A model generated the notes under the pieces. The model saw nothing but the letters and a program-made list of their open reading frames with translations. It did not search any database and was not told the DNA's origin. The translations under genes were made by a program, and so were the position numbers. 64,000 nucleotides of DNA, taken from Misgurnus anguillicaudatus. Its lineage: Eukaryota; Chordata; Actinopteri; Cypriniformes; Cobitidae. The stretch covers positions 7,234,501 to 7,298,500 of the forward strand of contig NC_073351.2 of the NCBI RefSeq assembly GCF_027580225.2, read 5' to 3'. Positions 22,578 to 33,977 of this stretch are shown here, piece by piece. Within the stretch, counting starts at the first letter, position 1, and each line of letters starts with the position of its first letter.

Positions 22578-23649
22578 AAGTAAGACTTCTGTCTTATGTT
22601 GGAAATAGGCGCGTGTATATTATATATGACACGAACATGTAGTGAATTATAGGTTAAAACAGTGTTGTATAGTGTTGCATGACTCGTACTCGCTCCTCCT
22701 GCGGTAGTAACTCCTCCTTCTTCATTTTTTCGTACGTTATCGGAAAGATTCGGTAAAGCTAATCTTTCTTTTATAAATCTGATTAAACTAAAGACTCTTC
22801 AAAGATATAAAGGATGTCATACTACTCTATAGGTACTCCAGATTAACATCAGAAATGCACAAACAGCGTGTGTTACGTGAGCTTTAATGTATAATAATAC
22901 TTGAAAATATATAAGCAATGGTTTTATCTTTTTAATATACATTATTTTATAAAAGTAGCCTAAGTAAATCTTTTCTTAATCTTATCTTAACTAAGACCTA
23001 TTAAAACCTTTCACTAAACTAACACATTTAATTCCTGTATACATTTATAAACTATTATAAAAATTACCACCAGTAAGTGTTTCTTTTTTGATTTATTTTG
23101 GATTGTTTTCAGTCATAGTATTGACTTCATTATGTTCTTTATTATTTCAGTTTTCATACATTTTCTATTATATGTGGGAAAATATTAATAATTGAAAGTG
23201 ATCCCATAACTTTTGAATTAGTCCATGTTACATAAGATATATTGGACAGAAAAATTAATAGAACTGCTCTATGTGTAATTGAATAGTAAGCTACATAATA
23301 ATATATTATACTTCATTATACATAGCAGTATACATACTTTTATCTTCTTTACATTTCTCCTCATCTTTTCTCTTTTCTTAACCTGGGCACTTTGATGGCT
23401 CTTTTCTGTAGTTTAAAATGTGTTGCATTACATCTACCGCTCTGCCTCCATATGCGGTGTTTCCATTAGATGCTGTGACGTGAGGTGAACTAAGCCCACC
23501 GCAGCTCGATCTTCTCTGACCGTGTGTCTCAATCAGCTCCCTTGTTCAGTAGTCAGGGCACTGATCAGGGAGTCAGCCATTTTAAGGGCTGTCTCAATCG
23601 CAAAATCCGTTCAGTGCAGTGGAACGTTCGTTCCCTAAAAATTCCTCCA

Positions 23650-24690
23650 ATAGCATCCAGCTGCAGCCCCGCAGACTCACCTCCGACTAGACACCAGTGG
23701 CTGGACACCAGTGGATAGACAGCCTACGTCACTTCCTTTTTCGCCGCTGAATGAACAGCAATTTTATTTCATATTTTCATATCTGGATAGACAGCATATT
23801 TATTTTCGGTTTTTACCTCTGGATAGACAGCATATTTATTTTCGGTTTTCACCTCTGGATAGACATTTTTTGCAGGCTTAATTGCACACGTCTTTTCCGT
23901 ATTGTCATTTTACTTTAATGACTTAAAATATATAATATAAAATCTGTGTGCAAATTGAAATATGATCTTTATAATATCTCTTTACATAAAACAATTCTCA
24001 ATAATATGCTTAATATTATAACATCATAATTCATGCAAACTGCATTCACAAGAACCACCTTGAAAATATATATTGTTAAGATCATTACACTAACGTTATT
24101 TTTTTGTAACTTAAATTCAGCCTAGATCAATGAACTATAACGTTTTGTCAATACAACAGACTTGTACAGTAACTTTACATGTTAATTGACCACAGGTTTT
24201 TTTATGTAACCACTTTAAAATATACGTAGATTCACATGATCAGACAATTTACCAAACAATGCAAATCAAATTAACACTTCGTGGTTTTGCAATATTTATT
24301 GGAAATTACACACATCTTAGTTAAATTAGACAAATATGATCACCAGAATGAAGATGCAACAGCCAGGCCCGTAAGGGTATCGTTGTGGGGGAAGTCCCGA
24401 TTTCAAGAGAAAACAAAACATGAAAAGCTCCAAACAAACTACTGCACACTGTGCACACCACACATCACTCCCGCCCCCCAAAACTGTCTAGCTATTTTGT
24501 GCATTTGAATTCTGACATGACCGATAAATCATCGACAGTTTATTATTTTTTCTTACCGCTGACATGTGCATGGCGCGTCAAATTTGAAAAGTGAATGATG
24601 ATACGGAAATGACGTCAGCTGTCCATCCACTGGTGTCCAGCCACTGGTGTCCAGCAAGAAGTGAGTCTGCGGGGCTGCAGCTGGATGCCT
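23650..24690. repeat. Foldback element nested in the hAT element
   Basis: The left arm (about 23656-23745) contains CATCCAGCTGCAGCCCCGCA and CACCAGTGGCTGGACACCAG. The right arm (about 24603-24690) contains the complements. Between them, 23776-23870 holds a roughly 40-base tandem repeat around CTGGATAGACAGCATATTTA. No coding potential. Confidence 0.75.
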
Positions 24691-27600
24691 CTCCGCGGGC
24701 CGGGAGTTTGAGACCACTGCTCTAGATAATATCTTCAGGTGAAAGAAACATGATTTTACCACTATATTTATGTGTTTCTCTAGTTTTAAGGAGGGATCCA
24801 GAACCACTCCCAGACTCCTAACCGTAGGTTTAAAATCACAGTACATGTCTGCCACATTAATAGTATTTTTCCCATCAACAAAGGAGGGGCCGAACACAAT
24901 AGCCTCAGTTTTACTTGAGTTAAGATGTAAAAAATGTAAGGACATCCAGGATTTTATATCATTTAGGCATGCGTAAAGGGTTTCAAGACCCTTTGTGTCA
25001 TTGTGCTTAAAAGGCAGATAAATTTGAGTATCATCTGCATATAGATGAAACGAAATCCCATGTTTCCTAAAAATTGATCCCAATGGCAGCATATACAATG
25101 CAAACAAAGTAGGAGCCAGGATTGATCCTTGTGGAACGCCATAAGTAAGAGAAGCTACAGACGAAACAGAATCTCCAATACCAACTGAGAAAGTTCTATT
25201 TGTGAGATAAGACTTAAACCAACTAAGAGCATTTCCCCAGATGCCCACAGACTTTTCAAGGCGGGACAGTAAAATTCTATGGTCGACCGTGTCAAATGCT
25301 GCACTCAGATCCAACAGAATTAAAATAACAGAGTCCCCGGAGTCAAGAGACAGCAAAATATCATTTAGAACTCTCAATAACGCAGATTCAGTACTATGGT
25401 TGGACCTAAAACCCCACCGAAACTTCTTCATGATACTGTTCTCGTCGAGAAAGCTCTGTAATTGCAATGACACAGTCTTCTCAAGGATCTTAGATATAAA
25501 TGGTAAATTTGAGATGGGTCTAAAATTTGAGAAATCAGTTACGTCCGCATTTGGCTTTTTTAATATGGGTTTTACCAAAGCATGTTTACAAAAAGCAGAA
25601 ACTGAACCAGAAATAAGGCTTCGATTTATGATAGATAAAATCCAATGCCCCACACTCTCAAAAATCTGTTGAAAGAACCATGTGGGAACAGTATCAAGAG
25701 TTGAGACAGTAGGCTTCAGCTTAGCGACTATATCTGTTAGACAAGCAATGGAAATTGGGTCAAAGGAATTTAACAACCTGGTGGACATGGGATTGTCTAC
25801 TAGATCAATAGTCGAGGGCATTATGGACTGTCTGATTGTTGCCAATTTCTCAACAAAAAATGTAGAAATAGATTCGGTAAGATGGTTATTTCTTACAGGA
25901 TTAAAAACAGAGTTTAGCACAGTAAACAAGGACTTTGGATTATTAGAGTTTTTGGTTAGTAAATTTGAAAAATATTGAGCCTTAGCTGTTTTAACAGCTT
26001 TTTGGTATGCCTTTAAAGAATCACGTAAAATTTCATAGGAAACCTGTAACCTGTCCTTTTTCCATCTTCGCTCCGCTCTTCTGCAAAGTTGTCTTAATTG
26101 GCGAGTGTTGCTATTCAGCCAAGGTTCAGGATTATGTTTCTGAGATTTAAGTCTCAAAGGCGCTACAATATCCAGAGCATTAGTACATAGAGAATTAAAT
26201 GAACTCAATAGTTTGTCAATATCTACCGTATTTAGATGTTCAATAGGAAATGCCTGCTCAGCATCCGAAAAGACTGCAGAAAAGGCCTCGACAGCTGATG
26301 GAGAGGACAGGCTCACACGTGACCATTTACTAGGTTTAACAAATGTACTAGTGTAACAGGGAAGCTCAATATTAAAGGTAACTGGCATATGGTCAGAAAA
26401 GCTTAAGTCACCAATTTGAAGATCTAAAACAGAAAAGCCATGCGATAAAACTAAATCGAGCGTATGTCCATGTACATGAGTTGGCTGATTTACCCATTGC
26501 ACAAAGTCACAGGCTTCAATAAGACTCAAAAAATCTTATGTTAGTGCTGCAGAGTTAGAACATACGTGAATATTAAAATCACCAACAATTAAAAGTCTAT
26601 CATATTTCGGGATAATACCCCCTAAAAAGTCTGAAAACTCATTTAAAATTTTTTTGTTCGTTTTCGGTGGACGATAAATCACCACAATAATCAATGAGTT
26701 TGCCTGATCTAATGATAGAAGTTGTACCTCAAACGACGAATAAAAGTCTGTTTCTAATGCTCTGCAGCAAAACCTGTTTTTATAGACAGTTGCGAGTCCT
26801 CCACCCCGGCCGGAACGGCGGGGGTATTAAAGAAATTATAGTTGGTAGGGGTGAGTTCCGAAAAAGGGCTAATATCACCAACAGGAAGCCAGGTCTCAGT
26901 CACGAATAAAAAGTCAATATCGCCGGTAGTTATAATATCATTAAAAATAAATGTCTTATTTCCCAACGATCTGGAATTAACTAAAAGCATCTTAATAAGT
27001 ACAGAGTCACTAACCGGTTGTGCTGCTTGATAAGGTGCTCGTTCCAATGAGCGAAGGTGACACTGATTCACTCCACCACGCCGCAAAAACGGGACACGAT
27101 GGCGCTGTGGTTTTACTGGTGAGGTCCCGACCAGATGACGAATCCATTGATACGGCGTCTCGCACGAACGCGGCGCAATGTAAAATCCGTGGTCTCTCTC
27201 CCGGACCCGAGCATTCCAATAAGGCCAGCCAGCCGATCGAGACGCCAATTCCAGCTTCAGCCTGACGGCCGCACCGCCCCGCTTTTCGCGCCTCCTGCGG
27301 CGCTTCCTCCAAGGAAGTGCTGGTGGCACCCGGTGCACGCAAAGCGGCAGAGATCCCAGAAAAGGTGGTGGCAGATAGCCGAAGCCATCGGCCGACAGGT
27401 CGTTGTTATAGCCGAACTCCATGGTTGTTCTAATATTGAGTAATGACTGGCGGTCATATATAAGTGATTTGGTGCCATAGTAAGCCACATTTAGGTTAAT
27501 GAAGGAGAACAGTTGTACAAGTACAGACAAACAGAACGAATTCCAGAGAGATAGACGGCCAGCCAGCAACACCGGCGCCATCTTGCTTTAATGTTTGTCT

Positions 27601-27939
27601 TGTGCATCGGCTGCTCTGGATGCACACTAGACGTTGGCTGCTCTGGACGCTCATCAGACGCAGCCTTGCTTGTGGAAGACAGCAGGGCCTTCTTGTGCTT
27701 GCTGCGCTTTGCCTTCTTGCTGGTACGCAAAGGAGACTGCTCAGGATGCTTTGCAGTTGCTGGCATGTTGGTGGAGAGCGGCAGCTGTTCGGGACTCCCG
27801 GCGGACACAGGCTGGCCGGTGGAGATGGCCAAGAGCTCTCTCTGGCTCTCAAAAGTGACGAGGGCATCCACCAAGACGTCCATGTCGTCCAGAGCGTCAT
27901 CGGACCATGCTGCAGGAAAGCTTGATTTATTTAACAACA

Positions 27940-28205
27940 CCACACTTCTTACCTACTTTATTTACATTTCATTGCCTTTGTACATACATACCTGTACATA
28001 ACATCTTGTATATTGTCTTTTAAAAATATTTATTTTCTTTTTTTTATCTCTTTTTGCATATTGTATATTTTACTAATTCTAATTTTATTATTTTTATTGT
28101 CTGTGTCCTGTCACTTTTATTTTGTGCTGTAGAAGCTTCTTTCACCAAAACTTATTCCTTGTGTGTGCAAACATACCTGGCAATAAAGCTCTGTCTGATC
28201 CTGGT
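27940..28205 (+). repeat. Possible LINE 3' UTR fragment
   Basis: AT-rich sequence ends in ACCTGGCAATAAAGCTCTG, resembling the 3' terminus of fish CR1-like LINEs. No coding part accompanies it, so the assignment is weak. Confidence 0.35.
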
Positions 28206-28221
28206 TCTCTTCTTAAAGATC

Positions 28222-28295
28222 TGGAAGTGGCGGCAGGAGGAGTGGCGGCAGGAGGAGTGGCGGCAGGAGGAGTGGCTGCAGGAGGAGTGGCATCC
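28222..28295. repeat. 15-bp tandem repeat, about four copies
   Basis: The unit GGCGGCAGGAGGAGT repeats about four times with small changes. On the minus strand it encodes a proline-alanine-threonine repeat that may belong to the degenerate gene around it. Confidence 0.85.
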
Positions 28296-28344
28296 GGTGG
28301 AGGCTTCTGTGAAGTACAGGGAAGTTTCAGCTTTGAGGTTTGTC

Positions 28345-29075
28345 TTAAAGGAATAGTCTACTCATTTTCAATATTAAAATATGTTATTACCTTAACTAAG
28401 AACTGTTGATACATCCCTCTATCATCTGTGTGCGTGCACGCAAGCGCCGGAGCGCGCCGCGACGCTTCGATAGCATTTAGCTTAGCCCCATTTATTCAAT
28501 TGTACCATTTAGAGATAAAGTTAGAAGTGACCAAACACATCAACGTTTTTCCTATTTAAGACGAGTAGTTATACGAGCAAGTTTGGTGGTACAAAATAAA
28601 ACGTAGCGATTTTCTAAGCGGATTTAAAAGAGGAACTATATTTTATGGCGTAATAGCACTTTTGGGAGCACTTCGACTCGCCTGAAAAGTCCGCTCCCCC
28701 TCTCACTCTCATAATGGGAGAGGGAGGGTGTTACTGCGCCGAGTCCAAGTACTCCCAAAAGTGCTATTATGCCATAAAATATAGTTCCGCTTTTAAATCC
28801 GCATAGAAAAGCGTTACGTTTTATTTTGTACCACCAAACTTGCTCGTATAACTACTCGTCTTAAATAGGAAAAACGTTGATGTGTTTGGTCACTTCTAAC
28901 TTTATCTCTAAATGGTACCATTGAATGAATGGGGCTAAGCTAAATGCTATCGAAGCGTCGCAGCGCGCTCCAGCCCTTACGTGCACGCACACAGATGATA
29001 GAGGGATGTATCAACAATTCTTAGTTAAGGTAATAACATATTTTAATATTGAAAATGAGTAGACTATTCCTTTAA
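28345..29075. repeat. Large foldback (TTAAAGG class), 731 bp
   Basis: Starts TTAAAGGAATAGTCTACTCA and ends with its complement, TGAGTAGACTATTCCTTTAA. The arms of about 340 bases pair almost throughout, with only a short centre near 28700-28730. It lies in an intron of the degenerate multicopy gene. Confidence 0.9.
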
Positions 29076-29718
29076 CATAGCATGTGTGTAGTAACAATCA
29101 CGGCTGTTTAAAGTCACCGTAACCTACCTCTCTATCGAGAATGTAGCGCCTGAAGCGCTTCAGGGACTTTGTGGTGATATTATCCTCCTTCATCACCAGC
29201 CACTGCTTCGTAGAAGTGTACGCCTCCTGAGCCATTTTCCTCTCATGGCTGGTTCCAGCTTGCGGGTCAGCCTGAAGTGTCTTGTGCAGGCTGTACCACT
29301 GCCACATCTCGAGGAACGTGAACGACCTTAAGCGGCCCTGCCCATAAATGGCCCTGTCCACGTTGACCTCGAGGTGGCAGGAGACCGGAGGAAACAGCTG
29401 CACATGCCTCAGGAGGAGGTCCTTCACCCACCGGTCATTAAATTTTCCGGATGCCGGCACTCTTTCACATGCAGATCAATGATACTGAAATGTCACATAA
29501 TATAATTAATTTATGGAAAAAAGGAATTATGAAAAATTTTATTCTGTCTTGTGCAACAAACTCACTACTTAATGTAGCCAACATCATTTTCGACCAGCCA
29601 TTTAAAGCTTTGACCATTGTATTTTCCAAACGTCAAATGAAGCTGACCGAGATACTGCTCCTCTGATGGATTTGAGGTGAAGTGCCGACATCTCTTTTTA
29701 GCTGAAGACACAGACATT

Positions 29719-30390
29719 TTAATGACAAGCACAAAAACATTATATGCTGCAGTGTAAACATAAGGTGAAAACACATCAACTGCCCTAGTGCCAAGATATA
29801 TGTAGATATACCTTCCTCACAAGCCGTCTTTTGGTCCTCGATGGTTGTGTTTTGGAAGCACGTGTTTCAATGTGCCAGTGCCCTTGCCTCCTTTGTTGCC
29901 CTAAGCAGGCACTGCTGTCTATTTTTTGGCACACTTGCGTCAAAAAAGCTTAGCTTTGGCAGCAATGGATCCATCTTTTCCTGTAGGAAACAGTCTGTTA
30001 TAATCATCATAATGCTAAATTATTCTTACCATGACAAATACAGGAGGTCATGATTTAGGTTAGCTGTTTTATAGTGAGGGAATTTGAACATGTCCACAAA
30101 GAAAGGCTTATTTTTATCTTTTACAGGTTTGTTTTTTTCTTTAATGACAGACAGACATTTGTGTCCTCTATGGAGCCCAGAGTAACTTTTTATATGATGC
30201 ACAAGGGTTAAATACATTTCAGTTAATGTGGAAAATACTTTTTCCTGTTTCATTTCTACTTTATTACACACAACTTCATTTATGCACTTTAATGTTTTGA
30301 TTTCTTTATATGTGTACATATGTGTGTACACATTATAAATGCACAAAGTCAGGTGAAAATTAACCAAATGTTATTATTAGTAAAAGTGTA
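29719..30390. other. Non-coding stretch, possible upstream exon
   Basis: On the minus strand a fragment with ATG near 29978, between a TTTCCTACAG acceptor and a possible donor near 29815, might be an earlier exon of the degenerate multicopy gene, but it has an internal stop. The remainder is AT-rich without features. Confidence 0.3.
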
Positions 30391-30394
30391 ATAA

Positions 30395-30940
30395 CCATGT
30401 TTTTGGTGAAATTATTGCCATTTGTTACTACAAATACCACGATTAAACTATGTCGGTGTAGCAACCCTTACAAACATTAACCATGGTTTTATTACAGTTA
30501 AAACCAAAAAACCATGGTTACTGTAGTAAAACTATGGATACCACAAAATAACCCTAGTTTTGACAACCACCTTTTTCAAAAACAATAGTTACACCACTGC
30601 TACTGTAGTAAAACCATGGTTTTGCTAATAGTAATCAATACACCTAAATAACATGGTTACTACACTTTTACCACAATAAAATCATGGCTACCACAAAATA
30701 ACCAGTTTTGACAACCATGTTTTTCAAAAACCATAGTTACACCATGGTTACTGTAGTAAAACCATGGTTTTGCTGATAGTAATCAATACACCTAAATAAC
30801 ATGGTTACTACACTTTTACCACAATTAAACCATGGATAATTTTTGTGGGGTGAAAAGCATGGTTAATATGCGGTTACCATGGTTTAACTATATCCACCAT
30901 GTTTTATTTTATTTAATATATTTAGTAAAACCATGGTTAA
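30395..30940. repeat. CCATGGTT-rich tandem and palindromic repeat
   Basis: AACCATGG and CCATGGTTTT recur many times. A unit of about 145 bases containing TAGTAATCAATACACCTAAA occurs twice, near 30630 and 30778. The self-complementary core makes it both tandem and palindromic. No genes. Confidence 0.75.
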
Positions 30941-30957
30941 GTTTCATAAGGACCGTC

Positions 30958-31332
30958 AGTGAAGCGATCTTGATACCGGACGGTTCGTTGTGACGCATCA
31001 TCGAATAAATAGTTAAATCACGTAACGTTAAGCTTGTCCTTTGACATAATATCATCGTATTTCTCTGTTTTTATATAATAGTATGTCATTTATTACTTGC
31101 ATTCAAATGATCAATTTGCTTATTTCCAACCAGTTATAGTCGGCAAGTGACAACGAAGCGTAACGATCTTGATACCGGACGCTTCGTTGTCACGCATCAT
31201 CGAATAAATAGTTAAATCACGTAACGTTAAGCTTGTACTTTGACATAATATCATCGTATTTCTCTGTTTTTACATATTAGTATATCATTTATTACTTACC
31301 TTCAAATGATCAACCCGCGTATTTCCAACAAG
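30958..31332 (+). repeat. Two-copy tandem repeat of about 195 bp
   Basis: Copy 1 begins AAGCGATCTTGATACCGGAC near 30962; copy 2 begins at the matching phrase near 31157. Each carries CACGTAACGTTAAGCTTGT and ends near a TTTCCAAC. They are nearly identical. A short palindrome built on CTCTCTGATTGGCC follows at about 31358-31425. Confidence 0.85.
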
Positions 31333-31559
31333 TTCATAGCCAGGTGAACGTATATGGTTCAGCTCTCTGATTGGCCTAGAGTCTACGGTGAACGTAGACT
31401 CTGGGCCAATCAGAGAGCCGAACTGTCTACGTTCAACGTAGAATTTTGTACTTCGCTAGAGAGAACGTCTATGTTTAGTTTAAATAAGTGGATTTATGCA
31501 TAAGCTTACTCTCTCTCAAATCTTTCTAAAATGTCAGGCAGATGACAAGCTCAACCGCT

Positions 31560-31828
31560 CAACAGCTAGATGGTTATCTGTCTAAAGTCCCCATCCTCAG
31601 AAGTGATAAACCTCTTGCCTACTGGAGAAGTAATCACGGCCGCTTTCCTGACCTGGCAAAGATGGCACACGCAAGTACTTGTCTGCACCATACACAAGCA
31701 CTGATAGCGAGAGACTGTTGAGTGCAGCAGCTCATGTTCTCCATGAGAAGAGGAACAGACTTCACTGAGATAAAACAGAGAAGCTACTCTTCATCAAGAA
31801 AAACCTGCCACTTTACCTCAAGAAGTAG
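31560..31828 (+). pseudogene. hAT transposase C-terminal dimerisation region (remnant)
   Basis: The plus strand reads QLDGYLSKVPILRSDKPLAY, then W and NHGRFPDLA. After a one-base frame change near 31671 come YTSTDSERLLSAAAHVL and EKRNRL. This is the conserved C-terminal signature of hAT/ZBED transposases, where subunits dimerise. One frameshift and one internal TGA break it, and the rest of the transposase is absent. It ends at TAG 31826-31828. It may be the tail of an older hAT copy that also includes the repeats to its left. Confidence 0.8.
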
Positions 31829-31985
31829 AATGGGCTTAATTGTCTAGTGTTTAAATATTTATTATCCACTTTGCACATTCTTGGTGCATTTCTTGTTGTT
31901 AAAGTTCTACAGTTAACATATGGGCTAGCAGTCTTTGTTTTAATACACTATTATGTTGAAGGCTTACAGAGAAAATTTTGTTTCT

Positions 31986-32762
31986 TTAAAGGGATAGTTC
32001 GGCCAAAAACGATATTAAACCCATGATTTACTCACCCCCAAGCTGTCCGAGTTGCATATGTCCATCGTTTTTCAGACAAACACATTTTCGGATATTTTAG
32101 AAAATATTTTAGATCTTTCTGTTCATTAAATGTAATGTTACGGGGTCCAGCAATAGTCCACGACCTTCAAGTCCAAAAAAGTGCGTCCATCCTTCACAAA
32201 TTAAATCCAAACGGCTCCAGGATGATAAACAAAGGTCTTCTGTGGGTAATCCGTGCGGTGTTGTTGCGCCGCCATTTTGGAGTGATGCGCATTCAGGATG
32301 AGAGCTTACGCAGCGTACAGAGTTTCTCTGCTGCTTCTCTGTGCCCCCGCCCTCCGAATTTGTCATACGTCACTAAGAAAAGTGCGTACACTACGCTAAT
32401 ACTCTCTCCTGAGTCTAAGATGGCGGCGCTACCGGAAGGTAGTTTATAACGTTAATAACATTTTAAATATGGATATTTCTACAACAACACCGCACGGATT
32501 ACCCACAGAAGACCTTTGTTTATCATCCTGAAGCCGTTTGGATTTAATTTGTGAAGGATGGACGCACTTTTTTGGACTTGAAGGTCGTGGACTATTGCTG
32601 GACCCCGTAACATTACATTTAATGAACAGAAAGATCTAAAATATTTTCTAAAATATCCGAAAATGTGTTTGTCTGAAAAACGATGGACATATGCAACTCG
32701 GACAGCTTGGGGGTGAGTAAATCATGGGTTTAATATCGTTTTTGGCCGAACTATCCCTTTAA
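31986..32762. repeat. Large foldback (TTAAAGG class), 777 bp
   Basis: Begins TTAAAGGGATAGTTCGGCCA and ends with the exact complement. Arms of about 250 bases or more pair, for example GGACGCACTTTTTTGGACTT with its complement near 32165. Frames read across it are repeats of the arms. Confidence 0.9.
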
Positions 32763-32869
32763 GCAGTTGCACTTGTTCTGAATGCACTTTCTTGTAGTAG
32801 TCCTACAGAGAAAGATTTAAAATGCACTTGACCTAAATGCACTTTGTTTTTTTTATAAGAGAACATTTA

Positions 32870-33975
32870 ATAAAGCAATAAACCCCAAGAAGCAGTGGGT
32901 TACCAGTGCATTTTATAACAGCTAAGGGGCGTTGTTAGGCACGACGCGGAGCGGAGTGCCTAAAACCCCCTTGGCTGTTGTAAAATGCACTGGTAACCCA
33001 AGGCTTCGAGGGTTTATTGCGTTTATAAAACGGTTACTTCATATGCATAACGTTAGCGGGATTTTATAAAATAAAACACAAATAAGTTGTAATTATATTA
33101 GCACAAATATTACTCTTCCGCCAAACAAAGTAGTTCCTCAGAATCAAGTGTGGCTGCAACAGAGCGCAGTTCACAAACAACACAGACGCAGCAAAGGCGC
33201 AATGAAAATATGATTAAAGACTGTGGTGTTTATTTTTATATATCAACATTCATCTAAAATATACATTAACATTTATATCGTGCAACTGTTGAAATGATGA
33301 TCAAATATGCTTGGAAGCATGATTAACTCTTTCCCCATCAGCGTTTTTTTTTTTTAAGTTGCCACCCAGTTTTAGTTGAATGCCTTACAGAAAAATTATC
33401 TGCTTTAAATAAACATAAAATATCAAATGAAAGAACAGACCATCCGCTTTCCAACAACATCAAAAAACGTTTCATCCTACCTTAATTTGTTCTCTTATCA
33501 GTTATCACCTCTCAAATTTTCAGCTAAATGCAGAGATAATTCCATTTTTGTGAAGAACTTTGTAAGAGATCAGATTCAGAGCCTGATCAAAACACACGCC
33601 ACGCTAAATCCACCACAACGCTGTTGTGTCGAGTGAATGCCTCAGTGTTTAAGTTGGGTAAGATTGCCCTCTTGTGGATAATAGCGGAAATATCAATAAG
33701 ACAACAAACCTCAGAGAACGTTTTCTCTTTATTGACGAAATGTTTTATTTATTGACATTTATCTGGATATCGCCATAATTGTGCAAAGGTAGAAAAATAA
33801 AAAAATGATTAAAGACTGAGGTGTTTATTTTCATAAATCAGTACGCAGCAACAGTGGCGCAGTGAAACTTGTGATGCGGTCTGAACCGTGGGTTTACTGG
33901 GGTATTTTATCACGGCTTGGAACGCGTTTCAACCAATCAGAATAAAGAACCAGAATGAGCCGTTTTATAATATTA
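32870..33975. repeat. Non-coding stretch opening with a hairpin
   Basis: At 32880-33020 GCAATAAACCC and GGGTTTATTGC enclose a second pair, GGGTTACCAGTGCATTTTA and its near complement. The related phrase GGTTTACTGGGGTATTTTAT near 33890 may be the other end of this element. No gene is seen. Confidence 0.5.
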
Positions 33976-33977
33976 TT

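Larger units (their letters stand above)
21937..24719. mobile_element. hAT element inserted in the LINE reverse transcriptase
   Basis: The perfect 8-bp target duplication CTCTAGAT lies at 21929-21936 and 24720-24727. The ends CAGGGGTCTCAAACTC and GAGTTTGAGACCACTG form an inverted repeat typical of hAT. It has no hAT transposase frame. Inside are a THAP-like exon fragment near 22418 and a nested foldback at about 23650-24690. Confidence 0.9.
21417..27251 (-). pseudogene. LINE ORF2: endonuclease and reverse transcriptase (broken)
   Basis: The N-terminal endonuclease part has LLVNSRSLGNK and FVTETWLP, then a frameshift near 26815. Further down are the SDHMPVTF motif, then the reverse transcriptase with [32 protein letters not shown] and the catalytic YADDTQIY (near 25025-25050). 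The frame is cut by the hAT element at 24720 and resumes at 21928 with the thumb-like C-terminal region (ITPILRCLYWLPV ... GPRLWNSLP), ending at 21417. The order and motifs are those of the L2/CR1 group. Frameshifts in the endonuclease and the 2.8-kb insertion make it inactive. Confidence 0.85.
21263..27585 (-). mobile_element. L2/CR1-like LINE, minus strand, interrupted
   Basis: A non-LTR retrotransposon lies on the minus strand, with its 5' end near 27585 and its 3' tail in a CTTT-rich simple repeat at 21263-21290. The plus-strand phrase TTATTTATATAGCAC marks the usual 3' end of fish L2-type LINEs. It encodes an endonuclease and a reverse transcriptase and is interrupted by a hAT element at 21937-24719. 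The LINE lies between the 5' and 3' exon groups of the degenerate multicopy gene. I could not define a convincing target duplication. Confidence 0.85.
27582..29718 (-). pseudogene. Multicopy teleost gene of unknown function, 5' exons (degenerate)
   Basis: Read on the minus strand: exon from ATG 29717 to about 29563 encoding LTFGKYNGQSFKWLVENDVGY, with a GTGAGT donor; exon about 29455-29128 with a GTAGGT donor, encoding DRWVKDLLLRH and FLEMWQWYSLHKTLQ; and exon 27911-27582 behind a CTTTCCTGCAG acceptor, encoding a Ser/Pro-rich segment with WSDDALDDMDVLVDAL and repeated PEQ phrases. A proline-alanine segment near 28225-28306 may be another exon. The order and strand agree with the 3' exons at 18849-21259, so I take them as one gene split by the LINE. 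A foldback sits in one intron. The product is unknown. Confidence 0.5.

Noticed and set aside
22296..24719. CRISPR-like spacing of short repeats (TTTATTTTCGG units near 23776-23870)
   Set aside because: This is a simple tandem repeat inside a eukaryotic transposon, without spacers or cas genes.
27591..28001. Several plus-strand frames of 74-136 codons
   Set aside because: They overlap the Ser/Pro-rich minus-strand exon and arise from its GC-rich composition.
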